NCBI GenBank assembly: GCA_023384105.1
Contig: JAHDXR010000017.1
Location: 1-64,000 of the forward strand
Length of the DNA: 64,000 nucleotides
Origin: Hyphomonadaceae bacterium
Lineage (GTDB): Bacteria; Pseudomonadota; Alphaproteobacteria; Caulobacterales; Aquidulcibacteraceae
Direction of reading: 5' to 3'
Shown: in pieces, positions 45,568-54,013 of the stretch
How the letters are laid out: every line of letters starts with the position of its first letter
Numbering within the stretch: the first letter of the stretch is position 1
Translations under genes and position numbers: made by a program
Notes under the pieces: generated by a model
Databases searched by the model: none
What the model saw: only the letters and a program-made list of their open reading frames with translations
Told to the model about the DNA's origin: nothing

Positions 45568-46458
45568 TCACTTCTTCTTCGGTTGCGCGCGGAAAGGTTC
45601 GTTGCCGGCATCGTAGTTCTTCTTCACGCTGCCATGAATCCCGCTCGGATCGACAGGCAGACCGTAGATTTCCATCCAATGGCTGTGGGCGAGGTGATGC
45701 AGCGCGAAAGCGATTTGCATCGCCGCGGGGCGACCTTGCGCGTCCTGTGCGCCGTTCACGGCCTGCTTGACCATCTTGGCGGCGAACGTCGGCTGTCTGG
45801 AGATCTTTCGCGCGAGCTCCAGCGTAGAGTCCTGCAATTGCTCGCGCGGCACGACGCGGTTGACCATGCCGAGCTGGAGCGCGTCCGCGGCGGTGATCGG
45901 CTCGCCCGTCAGCAGCATTTCCTTGGCCTTGCGCGGGTTCATCTCCCAGGGATGGGCGAACCATTCAACGCCGGCCACGCCCATCGCGACGGTGACTTCC
46001 TGAAACTGCGCATCGTCGCTGGCGACGATGAGGTCGCACGGCCAGCACAGCAGTAGGCCGCCGGAGACGCACTTGCCTTGCACGGCGGCGATCGTGATCT
46101 TCGGAATGTTGCGCCAGCGTTCGCAGAAGCCTGTGTAAAGTTCTTCCTCGCGTGACATTCGCCCTTCGGCGCCGGGACGGCGATGCTGCTGGAAGGGAGT
46201 GACCGGCTCACGCCGGTCCTGATTGTCGTGATGGTTCTGTTCGAGAACATCATGGCCGGACGAGAAGTGCTTGCCGTTGGCGGCCAGAATGATGACGCGG
46301 ACATCGTTGTCGCGTGCGGCGCGGTCGAATGCCTCGTTGAGATCGTAAAGGAGGTCGGTGTTTTGCGCGTTCGCCGTGCTTGCCCGGTTGAGCACGATGC
46401 GTGCAATCTCAGGCTCAGGCGTTTCATAAAGAACAAGATCTGTGGACGATGCGGACAT
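45568..46458 (-). CDS. enoyl-CoA hydratase/isomerase family protein
   Basis: 296-residue crotonase-fold protein, with an insertion around residues 75-105 and an oxyanion segment VQGKCVSGGLLLCWPCDL. The canonical Glu positions are not conserved (GGLLLCW; FQEVTVAMG), so the reaction is uncertain. The C terminus KKNYDAGNEPF is shared by crotonase relatives often found in steroid-type clusters. ATG 46458 is preferred over TTG 46467; neither has a strong ribosome site. Confidence 0.85.
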   Translation of the reverse strand: MSASSTDLVLYETPEPEIARIVLNRASTANAQNTDLLYDLNEAFDRAARDNDVRVIILAANGKHFSSGHDVLEQNHHDNQDRREPVTPFQQHRRPGAEGRMSREEELYTGFCERWRNIPKITIAAVQGKCVSGGLLLCWPCDLIVASDDAQFQEVTVAMGVAGVEWFAHPWEMNPRKAKEMLLTGEPITAADALQLGMVNRVVPREQLQDSTLELARKISRQPTFAAKMVKQAVNGAQDAQGRPAAMQIAFALHHLAHSHWMEIYGLPVDPSGIHGSVKKNYDAGNEPFRAQPKKK

Positions 46459-46472
46459 GAGGCTCAACCAAG

Positions 46473-46895
46473 CTAGAGTGTGAGATCGGCAAGTTCATTG
46501 TGCATGCCGTAGAAAGCCGCCGGCACCTTGGAGCGGTCGCCTTCGTGTGTGACCAAGCCCCGCCGTGCGCCTTCGGCCTGCTGGGCTTGGTATTCGGCCA
46601 TGTTGCCCGGCTCGATCTTCGTGCGCGCGAAGGGCAAGATGAACGCATAGTCTGCAACCGTCTTGATGTCGGCGTCGTCAATGGCGCCATCGCGGAACTC
46701 AAGTTTGCCGTTCTTGATGCGGCAGTGCCAGGCGATGATTCCGTCTCCGTTCCTGTCGAGATGCGCGGGAACGGAGGTAAAAACTTCGCATATGCTGAGT
46801 TCAAGCTCCGGCGGGCTGAGCGCTATGTAACGCTCGATCATGTTGCGCAGCATTTTGAGCCATTCCGGGCTCGCGAACTCGACTTTTTGCGTCAT
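46473..46895 (-). CDS. SCP2-like lipid-binding protein (tentative)
   Basis: 140 residues. The pattern GIIAWHCRIKNGKLEFRDGAIDDADIKTVADY followed by FILPFAR recalls SCP2-domain sterol/acyl carrier proteins, but similarity is judged by eye. It is 3 bases after the PhyH gene and 14 before the crotonase, clearly one transcript. It may hold the hydrophobic pathway substrate. Confidence 0.65.
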   Translation of the reverse strand: MTQKVEFASPEWLKMLRNMIERYIALSPPELELSICEVFTSVPAHLDRNGDGIIAWHCRIKNGKLEFRDGAIDDADIKTVADYAFILPFARTKIEPGNMAEYQAQQAEGARRGLVTHEGDRSKVPAAFYGMHNELADLTL

Positions 46896-46898
46896 CGC

Positions 46899-47798
46899 TC
46901 AACCGTATTGCGTTTGGTAGGCGGCGCGCACCAGCGCCATGTTTTCGAGCTTCGGCCCCTCGACACCGTAGCCTTGCCAGGCTTTGCGGCCGACAAGCCG
47001 TGCGAGTTCGGGGCCGCCGTGTGCGAGGACTTCGTCCGGCACGTCCGAATAATCCTCCGCCGGCGCGATGAAGTTGCGGCAGAAGGCGGTGGCGATGTGC
47101 GCACGCACGCCTTCGCTCGTTTTCGGATAGGTGCAGTGCCAGGTATTGCCGGTGAACACGACAAGCGAGCCCGGCTCGGCGATGATGGGCGTGACCATAT
47201 CATCGTCCATGCCGCCACCGATGAATTTCGGCTGCTCGAACTGGGTTGGATGGCGGCAGAGGCGATGGCTGCCTGGGACCATGCCGAGCGTGCCGGTTTC
47301 TTCGCGATAGGGGGTGAGAATCCAGCTCACATTGCAGACCGTGCTGTATGTCGGCAGCGGCGAGGGAACGCCGACGCAGTCGCAGTGCATGTGCGTCGAG
47401 CGCGCCGGGCCGTCCTTATAGAAGGCCACCATGCTGAACATGCGGTAGCTTTGGCCCATCATATAAGCGCCCATCGCGCGCACCGCGGGATTCATCACCG
47501 CGTCGATGAACAGTGGGTCTCGCTCGAGCAGATGGAAGAATTGACGGCCGTAGGCAGGCTTTTCCGCGTCGCTGTGCTTGTTGAGCTCGACGCTGAGTTC
47601 GTCCTCCCTACGCGCCATCTCCAACAGCTTGTCATAAAGCTTCTTGGCGAAATCCTTCGGCGCGCCGGTTTTTTCCGGCGGGATGATGGTAAAACCGAAG
47701 GCTTCTAGTTCAGCGATATTGGTCTCGATGCCGAGTCTGCGAGCCTCGCGATAAGTGTCCGCCATTCCGGCGACCGATTTCCAGTCTCCGATTTCCAT
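46899..47798 (-). CDS. phytanoyl-CoA dioxygenase (PhyH) family protein
   Basis: 299-residue Fe(II)/2-oxoglutarate oxygenase. The iron ligands His138-x-Asp140 (STHMHCDC) and His221 (NTWHCTYP) and the 2-oxoglutarate Arg232 (EGVRAH) are present. Family members hydroxylate acyl-CoAs or free acids next to branches, bypassing blocks to beta-oxidation. The ATG at 47798 has a strong GGAGGAGAGG site. Position between SnoaL- and SCP2-like genes fits alpha-hydroxylation of a branched or polycyclic acid. Confidence 0.92.
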   Translation of the reverse strand: MEIGDWKSVAGMADTYREARRLGIETNIAELEAFGFTIIPPEKTGAPKDFAKKLYDKLLEMARREDELSVELNKHSDAEKPAYGRQFFHLLERDPLFIDAVMNPAVRAMGAYMMGQSYRMFSMVAFYKDGPARSTHMHCDCVGVPSPLPTYSTVCNVSWILTPYREETGTLGMVPGSHRLCRHPTQFEQPKFIGGGMDDDMVTPIIAEPGSLVVFTGNTWHCTYPKTSEGVRAHIATAFCRNFIAPAEDYSDVPDEVLAHGGPELARLVGRKAWQGYGVEGPKLENMALVRAAYQTQYG

Positions 47799-47874
47799 GC
47801 GCCTCTCCTCCACCTGCCGTTAGTTCGTTTTGTCGACACCCTGAACGGCGGCAGTCCGCCAGGATGCGCCGAAA

Positions 47875-48342
47875 TCAGCCGCTGCGCGCGGCGGCCAGGA
47901 CGGGATCGTCCATCTTGCGCAGCACGCGCGTCAGCACGCGGGAGGCAAACCGCCATCCGTCGGGCGTGCGCCGAAATTCGTCCTCGTAGTGCCCCACCGT
48001 GCTTGGCGTTTCCATCGGCCGCCAGCCGGAAGCATCCGCCGGCGCCGTGCTGCCATAGGCGATGAGGTAACAAAGACCGGTCGCATTGTTGTTGTCTCGG
48101 ATGTCAACCAAGCTGTTGGTCATGATATGGCGCATTGTGACGCCGGTGGCGGCGAGCGCCTGCATCGAGGCGCGAATGGCGGCGCGCCCTACGAAGGCGG
48201 GGTGTTCCGGCACTTTGATGGACGCATCCTCCGTAAAGAGCGAAACGAAACCCTCGATGTCGCAGCGATCTGCACAGACGCAATATTGCGTCTGCAGGCG
48301 CACACAGGCGTGTTCGATGGCGAGAATGTCGAGGTCCGTCAT
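47875..48342 (-). CDS. SnoaL-like/NTF2-fold polyketide-cyclase-type protein
   Basis: 155 residues typical of the cone-shaped NTF2 fold: an N-terminal helix with YCVCADRCDIEGFVSLFTEDASIKVP and the later GHYEDEFRRTPDGWRFASRVLTRVL. Such proteins include isomerases and dehydratases acting on hydrophobic substrates, but no catalytic residue can be assigned. The ATG at 48342 overlaps the ligase stop by one base (TGATG). Confidence 0.85.
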   Translation of the reverse strand: MTDLDILAIEHACVRLQTQYCVCADRCDIEGFVSLFTEDASIKVPEHPAFVGRAAIRASMQALAATGVTMRHIMTNSLVDIRDNNNATGLCYLIAYGSTAPADASGWRPMETPSTVGHYEDEFRRTPDGWRFASRVLTRVLRKMDDPVLAAARSG

Positions 48343-49976
48343 CAGTTCACTTGCCGGTCTTTGCCCGCCCAATAGGGCGCGCGGAGCTCTTTCTTCAGAA
48401 TCTTGCCGGTGGCGCTACGGGGCAGTGCATCCACGAAATCGATCGATTTTGGCACTTTATAGCCGGCCACCCGCTCGCGCGTGTACGCGAGGATATCTTC
48501 CGCAGACGGCGTATGTCCCGCGCGCGGCACGATGATCGCCTTGACGGCTTCGCCCCATTTCGGATCGGGTACGCCGATGACCGCCACTTCGGCGATGTCG
48601 GGGTGAGCGTGCATCGCGTTCTCCACTTCAGCGGGATAGATGTTCTCGCCGCCGGAGACGATCATGTCCTTCACGCGATCCTGGATGAAGACGTAGCCAT
48701 CCTCGTCCATGTAGCCGGCGTCGCCGCTGCGTACCCAGCCGTTATCGCGGATGACGCGTGCAGTCTCGTCGTCCTGCTTCCAGTAGCCGAGCATCGTGCC
48801 CGGCGCGCGGATACAGATTTCGCCGACCTTGCCCGGCGGATAGAGCGTGTCGCTCTCGGGGTCCATGATCCTGATCTCGGCCCCGGGGATCGCCTTGCCG
48901 GCCGAGCGCATGCGTGGGTTGCCGGCGACGTGATCTTCGCGCGGTAAATACGTGACCGCGCCGCAGGTCTCAGTCATGCCGTAAAGCTGAACGAACCCGC
49001 AATTGAACACGGCAACCGCGCGCTCGAGCAGGTCGAGCGGGATAGGCGAGGCGCCGTAGAGAAAATCCGTCATTGACGCGAAATCGCCCGGCTCGAGACC
49101 CGGATAGTCGAGCATCATCTGGATCGTGGTCGGGACCAGCACCGTTTTGGACACCTTGAATCGGCGCACGGTGTCGATCACCGCCGCATTGTCGAACTCG
49201 CGCAGCACCACGGTGAAAGCGCCGCTATAGACGCCGACAATGCCCCAGCCCGTGCCGCTTATATGGAACACAGGCATGGCGACGAGGCTCACGTCGCTGC
49301 TGACCCAATCATTCCAATCCATATCGCGTCCGAACGCGCCCGGATGAGTTCCGGCATATTCGTTGAAGGCGGAAAAGCTCGAATGCTTGAGCTGCACGCC
49401 TTTCGGGCGACCGGTCGTACCGCTGGTGTAGAGCTGAATCGCGACATCGTCCGGCGATACGTCGACACGACGATCGGCCGAGCTCTGCTGGTCACGCCAG
49501 GCTTTGTAATTCTCCCAGCGCTCGCCCTGGTCCATGGCGATGATCTTGCGTACGCGCGGCAGCTTGTGCGCGATTTTCGCCGCCATGGGCGCGCAATGTT
49601 CGTCAACGAATAGAATTTCGGCTTCGGAATCGTTGGTGATGTAAACGACTTCCGGCTCGGCGAGACGCCAGTTGACCGGAGCAAGGACCGCGCCGATGCG
49701 CCCCGCGCCATAAAGGATCTCGAAATAGCGGTCGGAGTTCTTTCCAAGATAGGCGACACGGGAGCCCTGCTTCAGGCCAAGCTCCGTCAATCCGTTGGCG
49801 ACGCGCGCTGTGTGTTGGTCAAACTCCGCGTACGTTGTAGTATGCCCTTCGAAATGGAACGCGCGTTCGCCGCCGCGATCGCGGCCGTGCACGCGCGGGG
49901 CGTCCGCCAGCGTGCGTATCTCCGGAAAATACGCAATCGGCGGCTTCTTGGGAGATGCCTTCAAGGCGTTCGACAT
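48342..49976 (-). CDS. AMP-dependent acyl-CoA ligase
   Basis: 544-residue ANL ligase with YTSGTTGRPKGVQ (near 185), LYGMTETCGAVTYLP (near 325), the hinge DRVKDMIVSGGENIYPAEVE (about 442-461) and PRSATGKILKKELR with the catalytic Lys. It resembles FadD3/FadK-type fatty acid or steroid-acid ligases. It follows another ligase by 25 bases in the same leftward series; two ligases suggest two acid intermediates. Confidence 0.93.
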   Translation of the reverse strand: MSNALKASPKKPPIAYFPEIRTLADAPRVHGRDRGGERAFHFEGHTTTYAEFDQHTARVANGLTELGLKQGSRVAYLGKNSDRYFEILYGAGRIGAVLAPVNWRLAEPEVVYITNDSEAEILFVDEHCAPMAAKIAHKLPRVRKIIAMDQGERWENYKAWRDQQSSADRRVDVSPDDVAIQLYTSGTTGRPKGVQLKHSSFSAFNEYAGTHPGAFGRDMDWNDWVSSDVSLVAMPVFHISGTGWGIVGVYSGAFTVVLREFDNAAVIDTVRRFKVSKTVLVPTTIQMMLDYPGLEPGDFASMTDFLYGASPIPLDLLERAVAVFNCGFVQLYGMTETCGAVTYLPREDHVAGNPRMRSAGKAIPGAEIRIMDPESDTLYPPGKVGEICIRAPGTMLGYWKQDDETARVIRDNGWVRSGDAGYMDEDGYVFIQDRVKDMIVSGGENIYPAEVENAMHAHPDIAEVAVIGVPDPKWGEAVKAIIVPRAGHTPSAEDILAYTRERVAGYKVPKSIDFVDALPRSATGKILKKELRAPYWAGKDRQVN

Positions 49977-50001
49977 GAGCGCGCTTCTTCCCTTTGTTGT
50001 G

Positions 50002-51645
50002 TCAAGCTGCGCCGGCTGCGGCCATCAAATGGCTCTCATACCGAGCGCGCAAGACCTTCTTGTCGATCTTTCCAGTTGCCGTCAGCGGAAGCGCCTCAAC
50101 GAAAACCACATCGTCGGGCATCTGCCATTTCGCGAGCTTTCCACGTATCGCCTCAAGCACGGCGCTCTTGCTGGGCTGCGCGCCGCGGGCTGGCACAACC
50201 AAGAGAAGCGGGCGCTCTTGCCAGTGAGGATGCTTCACCGCGATCGCCGCCGCCTGAGCGACGCCTTCGCAATCGGTCGCGGCTTTCTCGATATCGGCTG
50301 AGCTGATCCACTCGCCGCCGGATTTGATCAGATCCTTGACCCGATCGGTGATGGCGATTGAACCATGCTCGTCGATCGAGCCGACGTCGCCGGTCGGGAA
50401 CCATCCTTGCTGGTCGAGCATCTCTCCGCCTTCGCCGCGGAAGTAGCCGGCCGCAACGCAAGGGCCGCGCACCCAAACGTCGCCGGCGGTTCGCCCATCG
50501 TGCGGCGCTGCATCGCCGCTCGACATGACGATCTTGACTTCGAGCGGGAAAAGAACGCGTCCGGCGCGGTGATGGAGCGCAGCTTCGCGAGCCTCGCCGG
50601 GAAGGGCGTCGATCTCCGGCGTTAGGCCGGTGAACGATCCAAGCGGCGACAATTCCGTCATGCCCCACCCGGTCACAGGCTCGACGCCATATTGCTCGCG
50701 CAAACGCCGGCTCATTGAGGGCGGCATCGCCGAACCGCCAATCAGCGCGCGCTTCAGGGTCCCAAGGTTGCGTTCGGTTTCGTCGAGATTGTCGAATACG
50801 CCGGTCCAGACCGTCGGCACGCCGGTGGCGAGCGTTACGCCCTCGTCATGGATCATGTCGACGATATTTGCGCTCGTAGCTGCGGCGCCTGGCAGCGCGA
50901 GTTTGGCGCCGGCGATCGCGCACACATAAGGAAGCGACCAACCGTAGGCGTGAAACATCGGAACGACGAGAAGTACGCAATCGAGCGGCGTCAGTCCAAA
51001 AGCCACAGCCGATTGTGCGTAGAGCGCGTGCAGCACCGTTGAGCGGTGCGAGCACAGCACCCCTTTGGGCATGCCTGTCGTCCCCGACGTGTAGCAAAGA
51101 ATGGCGGCCGTACGCTCGTCGAATTCCGGCCAGGCGAAATCGTCGTCGGCGAGAATGTCCTCGAAACAAAGCCAATTATGCCCGTTCGCCGGCATTTCCG
51201 CACGTTCGCAAAGCACGATGAAGGTTTTTACCGAGGGCGTTTGCGGCGCGAACCGTTCGACAAGAGGCGCGAGGTCGGGATCAAAGCAGATCACGCGATC
51301 TTCCGCATGATTGATGATGTAGACGAGTTGTTCTTCCCAGAGCCGGGGATTAAGCGTGTGTAGCACCGCGCCCATGCCGGGCGCGGCATAGAAGAGCTCA
51401 AAATGGCGGTGCGTGTTCCAAGCGAGGCTCGCGACCCGGTCTCCAGCACGAACGCCAAGCTTTTCAAGCCCTTTTGCGAGCCGGCGCACGCGACTTTCGG
51501 CCTGCTTGAACGTATAGCGAAAGACTTGGTTTGGCAGGCGCGAAACGATCTCGCGAGGTTGGTTGAAACGCGCGGCGTGCTGCAGCATGGCGCTGATCTG
51601 CAGCGGACGATCCTGCATGAGGCCGTAAAGCGGAGGGACGGTCAT
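50002..51645 (-). CDS. AMP-dependent long-chain-type acyl-CoA ligase
   Basis: 547-residue ANL ligase with [16 protein letters not shown] (near 185), [13 protein letters not shown] (near 330), [20 protein letters not shown] (about 445-465) and [11 protein letters not shown]. The GGEW-S variant of the hinge is typical of medium/long-chain (AlkK-like) ligases. The ATG at 51645 has CGGAGGGAC upstream. It starts 13 bases after the ECF sigma factor gene, so the two are co-transcribed. Confidence 0.93.
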   Translation of the reverse strand: MTVPPLYGLMQDRPLQISAMLQHAARFNQPREIVSRLPNQVFRYTFKQAESRVRRLAKGLEKLGVRAGDRVASLAWNTHRHFELFYAAPGMGAVLHTLNPRLWEEQLVYIINHAEDRVICFDPDLAPLVERFAPQTPSVKTFIVLCERAEMPANGHNWLCFEDILADDDFAWPEFDERTAAILCYTSGTTGMPKGVLCSHRSTVLHALYAQSAVAFGLTPLDCVLLVVPMFHAYGWSLPYVCAIAGAKLALPGAAATSANIVDMIHDEGVTLATGVPTVWTGVFDNLDETERNLGTLKRALIGGSAMPPSMSRRLREQYGVEPVTGWGMTELSPLGSFTGLTPEIDALPGEAREAALHHRAGRVLFPLEVKIVMSSGDAAPHDGRTAGDVWVRGPCVAAGYFRGEGGEMLDQQGWFPTGDVGSIDEHGSIAITDRVKDLIKSGGEWISSADIEKAATDCEGVAQAAAIAVKHPHWQERPLLLVVPARGAQPSKSAVLEAIRGKLAKWQMPDDVVFVEALPLTATGKIDKKVLRARYESHLMAAAGAA

Positions 51646-51658
51646 GGCGCGTTCCGCC

Positions 51659-52231
51659 TCAGGCGGCCGCCATAGTGCGCCAATCGGCAACCAGGTCAGC
51701 GCAGGTGCGCTTTCCGCGAACCACATGCTTTTCAAGCGTGCTGATCGACAGCCCCAGCGTGTCGGAGATTTCCTTGTAGGAGAGTTCTGAAACGGTGCGC
51801 AGCTCGATCACTTGCCGGCAGCGCGGAGAGAGCTGCGCGATCGCGCGCATATAGATCGCAGCCTGCTCTTCAGCGATCAGCGCTTCCTCGGGTGACGGCG
51901 TTGAGGAGGGCGCCTCGTCGAATGTGTCGGCGCCGGAGCGGTCGAGCGCATCACTGCGCCGGCGGCGTATTACGTTCAGGGCAAGCCGTTTTCCCGTCTT
52001 GAAAACCACGGCGCGCAGATTGTCGTAGGCCGCGAGATTCCCGCTCCTATGAAGCCGGAGGAAGGCGTCCTGAACGACGTCCTCGGCGTCCGTCGATGAA
52101 TTGAGGATGCGCGTGAGATAAGCCCTAAGCGGCCCCGCGAACTCGGCATAAGCCTGGGCGAGCCGCGCCGGGCAGCTTTCCCCGATCGGTTGAGTGCTTT
52201 CACTGGTGCACGGGCCACGACCCTCGTCCAC
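51659..52231 (-). CDS. RNA polymerase ECF-type sigma factor
   Basis: 190-residue sigma-70 factor with region 2 (about 26-92, including STDAEDVVQDAFLRLH) and region 4 (about 133-175, LSPRCRQVIELR and LSYKEISDTLGLSISTLEKHV). It is FecI-like. The GTG at 52231 has AGGAG 6 bases upstream; an ATG at 52291 would add 20 residues. Unusually, no FecR-type anti-sigma gene or STN-domain receptor is adjacent; instead it leads into an acyl-CoA ligase. It may drive the leftward catabolic genes. Confidence 0.9.
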   Translation of the reverse strand: MDEGRGPCTSESTQPIGESCPARLAQAYAEFAGPLRAYLTRILNSSTDAEDVVQDAFLRLHRSGNLAAYDNLRAVVFKTGKRLALNVIRRRRSDALDRSGADTFDEAPSSTPSPEEALIAEEQAAIYMRAIAQLSPRCRQVIELRTVSELSYKEISDTLGLSISTLEKHVVRGKRTCADLVADWRTMAAA

Positions 52232-52306
52232 GCGATGCTCCTCCCGCTTGGAACCGACGTCTTCGACCCATGAGTCAACAAAACATCGCATTAGTCAAGT
52301 CATCTT

Positions 52307-52318
52307 CCGGCTAGTCGG
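52307..52318. promoter_or_regulatory. possible operator between sigma factor and tetR
   Basis: CCGGCTAGTCGG is an imperfect palindrome (core CTAG, one mismatched pair) in the 149-base divergent gap between the ECF sigma and TetR genes. The adjacent TetR could act here on both; weak evidence. Confidence 0.3.
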
Positions 52319-52380
52319 CTTCGATTCATTCGCGTATGCTTTCGGCTAAGGGGCCTTTCCCTGCTGCTGGGAGCACGTTG

Positions 52381-53019
52381 ATGCCAAAGCCGACGCCGAA
52401 GCGTGCCTGGGGGAAAGCGATCCCCAACCGCGACGAGCAGTTCGAGATGAAGCGGCAGGTGGCGCTGCGGACAGCGGCGCGCACTTACAGCAAGCGTGGC
52501 TTCCACGAGACGACGCTCGCTGACATTGCCGAAGAGCTGAACATCTCGAAGCCGACGCTTTATTACTATTTCAAGAGCAAGGACGAGATCCTGTTCGAGT
52601 GCCACCGCCTCGGCATCGAAGCGATCACCGATGGCGAAACGCCCATGCCGGCCGCGGGCTCATGCACTGCGCGTGAGCGGCTCGAGGAGTTTCTGCGCCG
52701 CTATGTGCGCATGGTGATCGACGATTTCGGCACCTGCCTTGTCATGACCGGCACGAATGCGCTGGAGCCTGAAAATCGCGGCCGGGTGATCGAGGGACGG
52801 CGCAAGATCGACCAGATGCTGCGCGACATCATCGCCGAAGGCGCTGAGGACGGCACGCTCGATTGTCCTGATCCCAAGTTGACGGCGATGTTCGTGTTCG
52901 GCGCGATGAACTGGATTCCGCGCTGGTATCATACCGATGGCGGTCTCAGCGTCGATGAGCTGAGCGAGCGCCTCATTGCATTCGTTATGCGCGCAATCGG
53001 CGCCGACCGCTGCGGCTAA
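52381..53019 (+). CDS. TetR family transcriptional regulator
   Basis: 212-residue regulator with helix-turn-helix TTLADIAEELNISKPTLYYYFKSKDE (about 44-69) and a C-terminal domain of the KstR2/FadR type (VFGAMNWIPRWYHTDGGLS), often tuned to acyl-CoA ligands. The ATG at 52381 has GGGAG upstream. It is divergent from the sigma factor/ligase series and ahead of a kinase/PLP pair, so it could control either or both. Confidence 0.92.
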   Translation: MPKPTPKRAWGKAIPNRDEQFEMKRQVALRTAARTYSKRGFHETTLADIAEELNISKPTLYYYFKSKDEILFECHRLGIEAITDGETPMPAAGSCTARERLEEFLRRYVRMVIDDFGTCLVMTGTNALEPENRGRVIEGRRKIDQMLRDIIAEGAEDGTLDCPDPKLTAMFVFGAMNWIPRWYHTDGGLSVDELSERLIAFVMRAIGADRCG

Positions 53020-53023
53020 ATTT

Positions 53024-54013
53024 GTGAACGCTGTGCTTGAAACCGCAGCGCCAAATTGGACGGCGGTGGATGCGTCCGCATTCGCGACGCAGTGCTTTGG
53101 CGTCGCTGGACAGGCGCGTTTGCTGACTGGTGAACGCGACCAGAATTTCCACATCAGCGCGGCCGATGGCGGCGAATACGTACTCAAGATCGCCAATGCC
53201 GCCGAAAACCCCGTGCTCATCAAGTCCCAAAGCGACGTGCTCGAGTATCTGGCGCGCACAGACGCGGCCTTGCCGACGCCGCGCGTCGTGCGCTCGCGCG
53301 GTGGCGCACAGTTTGTGCGCGAACGCGGCAACATCGTTCGCGTGCTGACCTGGCTCCCGGGGCGATTGATGCACCAGGCGCCGCGAACTCAGACCTTGCG
53401 CGAGAGCTTGGGGGATCTGCACGCGCGCCTGAGCGTTGCGCTCGCGACCTGCACGGCGACATTGCCGCGCGGCGATCTGCTTTGGGATCTGCAGCACGCC
53501 CAACGGCTGAGGCCGTTGCTCGCCCATGTCGCGGCGCCCGAGCCGCGAGACCTCGTCTCCACGGCTCTTGATCGATTCGAGTCTGTAGCCTTGCCGGCCC
53601 TCGCGGGCTTCGAAAACCAGATCATCCACAACGATCTCAATCCATACAACGTCGTGGTCGGCGGTGGAGGGCGGATCTCCGGCGTCATCGACTTTGGCGA
53701 CATGGTGTATGCGCCTCTTGTCTGCGATGTCGCGGTCGCCGCCGCCTATCATGTGCGGTCCGATCGCCGCCCGTTTGCCGATGTTGCAGAATATCTGGCC
53801 GCCTTTCTCAAGCGGCGTTCGCTCTCGCGAGAAGAACAAGTCATCATTCCAGATCTGGTGCGCATGCGCCTTGCGATGACGGTGCTCATCACCAATTGGC
53901 GGGCTGGCCTCTACCCAGAGAACCGCGCCTATATTCTCCGCAATGAGCCGGCGGCCGTAGCGGCGCTCAAGGCATTGTCGGCAGGCGCTGGAGCGTTGGA
54001 GACGCTAAATTGA
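53024..54013 (+). CDS. APH-family kinase resembling hydroxylysine kinase
   Basis: 329-residue phosphotransferase. TGERDQNFHI near 35 and GEYVLKIANAAE near 50 match the kinase domain of bacterial kinase-aminotransferase fusions; the catalytic loop is His202-Asn-Asp204 with Asn209, and Asp223 lies in VIDFGDM. Human HYKK, of this group, phosphorylates 5-hydroxylysine. The stop overlaps the start of an AGXT2L-type PLP enzyme, giving a kinase plus phospho-lyase pair. Start taken as GTG 53024; the ribosome site is weak. Confidence 0.85.
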   Translation: MNAVLETAAPNWTAVDASAFATQCFGVAGQARLLTGERDQNFHISAADGGEYVLKIANAAENPVLIKSQSDVLEYLARTDAALPTPRVVRSRGGAQFVRERGNIVRVLTWLPGRLMHQAPRTQTLRESLGDLHARLSVALATCTATLPRGDLLWDLQHAQRLRPLLAHVAAPEPRDLVSTALDRFESVALPALAGFENQIIHNDLNPYNVVVGGGGRISGVIDFGDMVYAPLVCDVAVAAAYHVRSDRRPFADVAEYLAAFLKRRSLSREEQVIIPDLVRMRLAMTVLITNWRAGLYPENRAYILRNEPAAVAALKALSAGAGALETLN

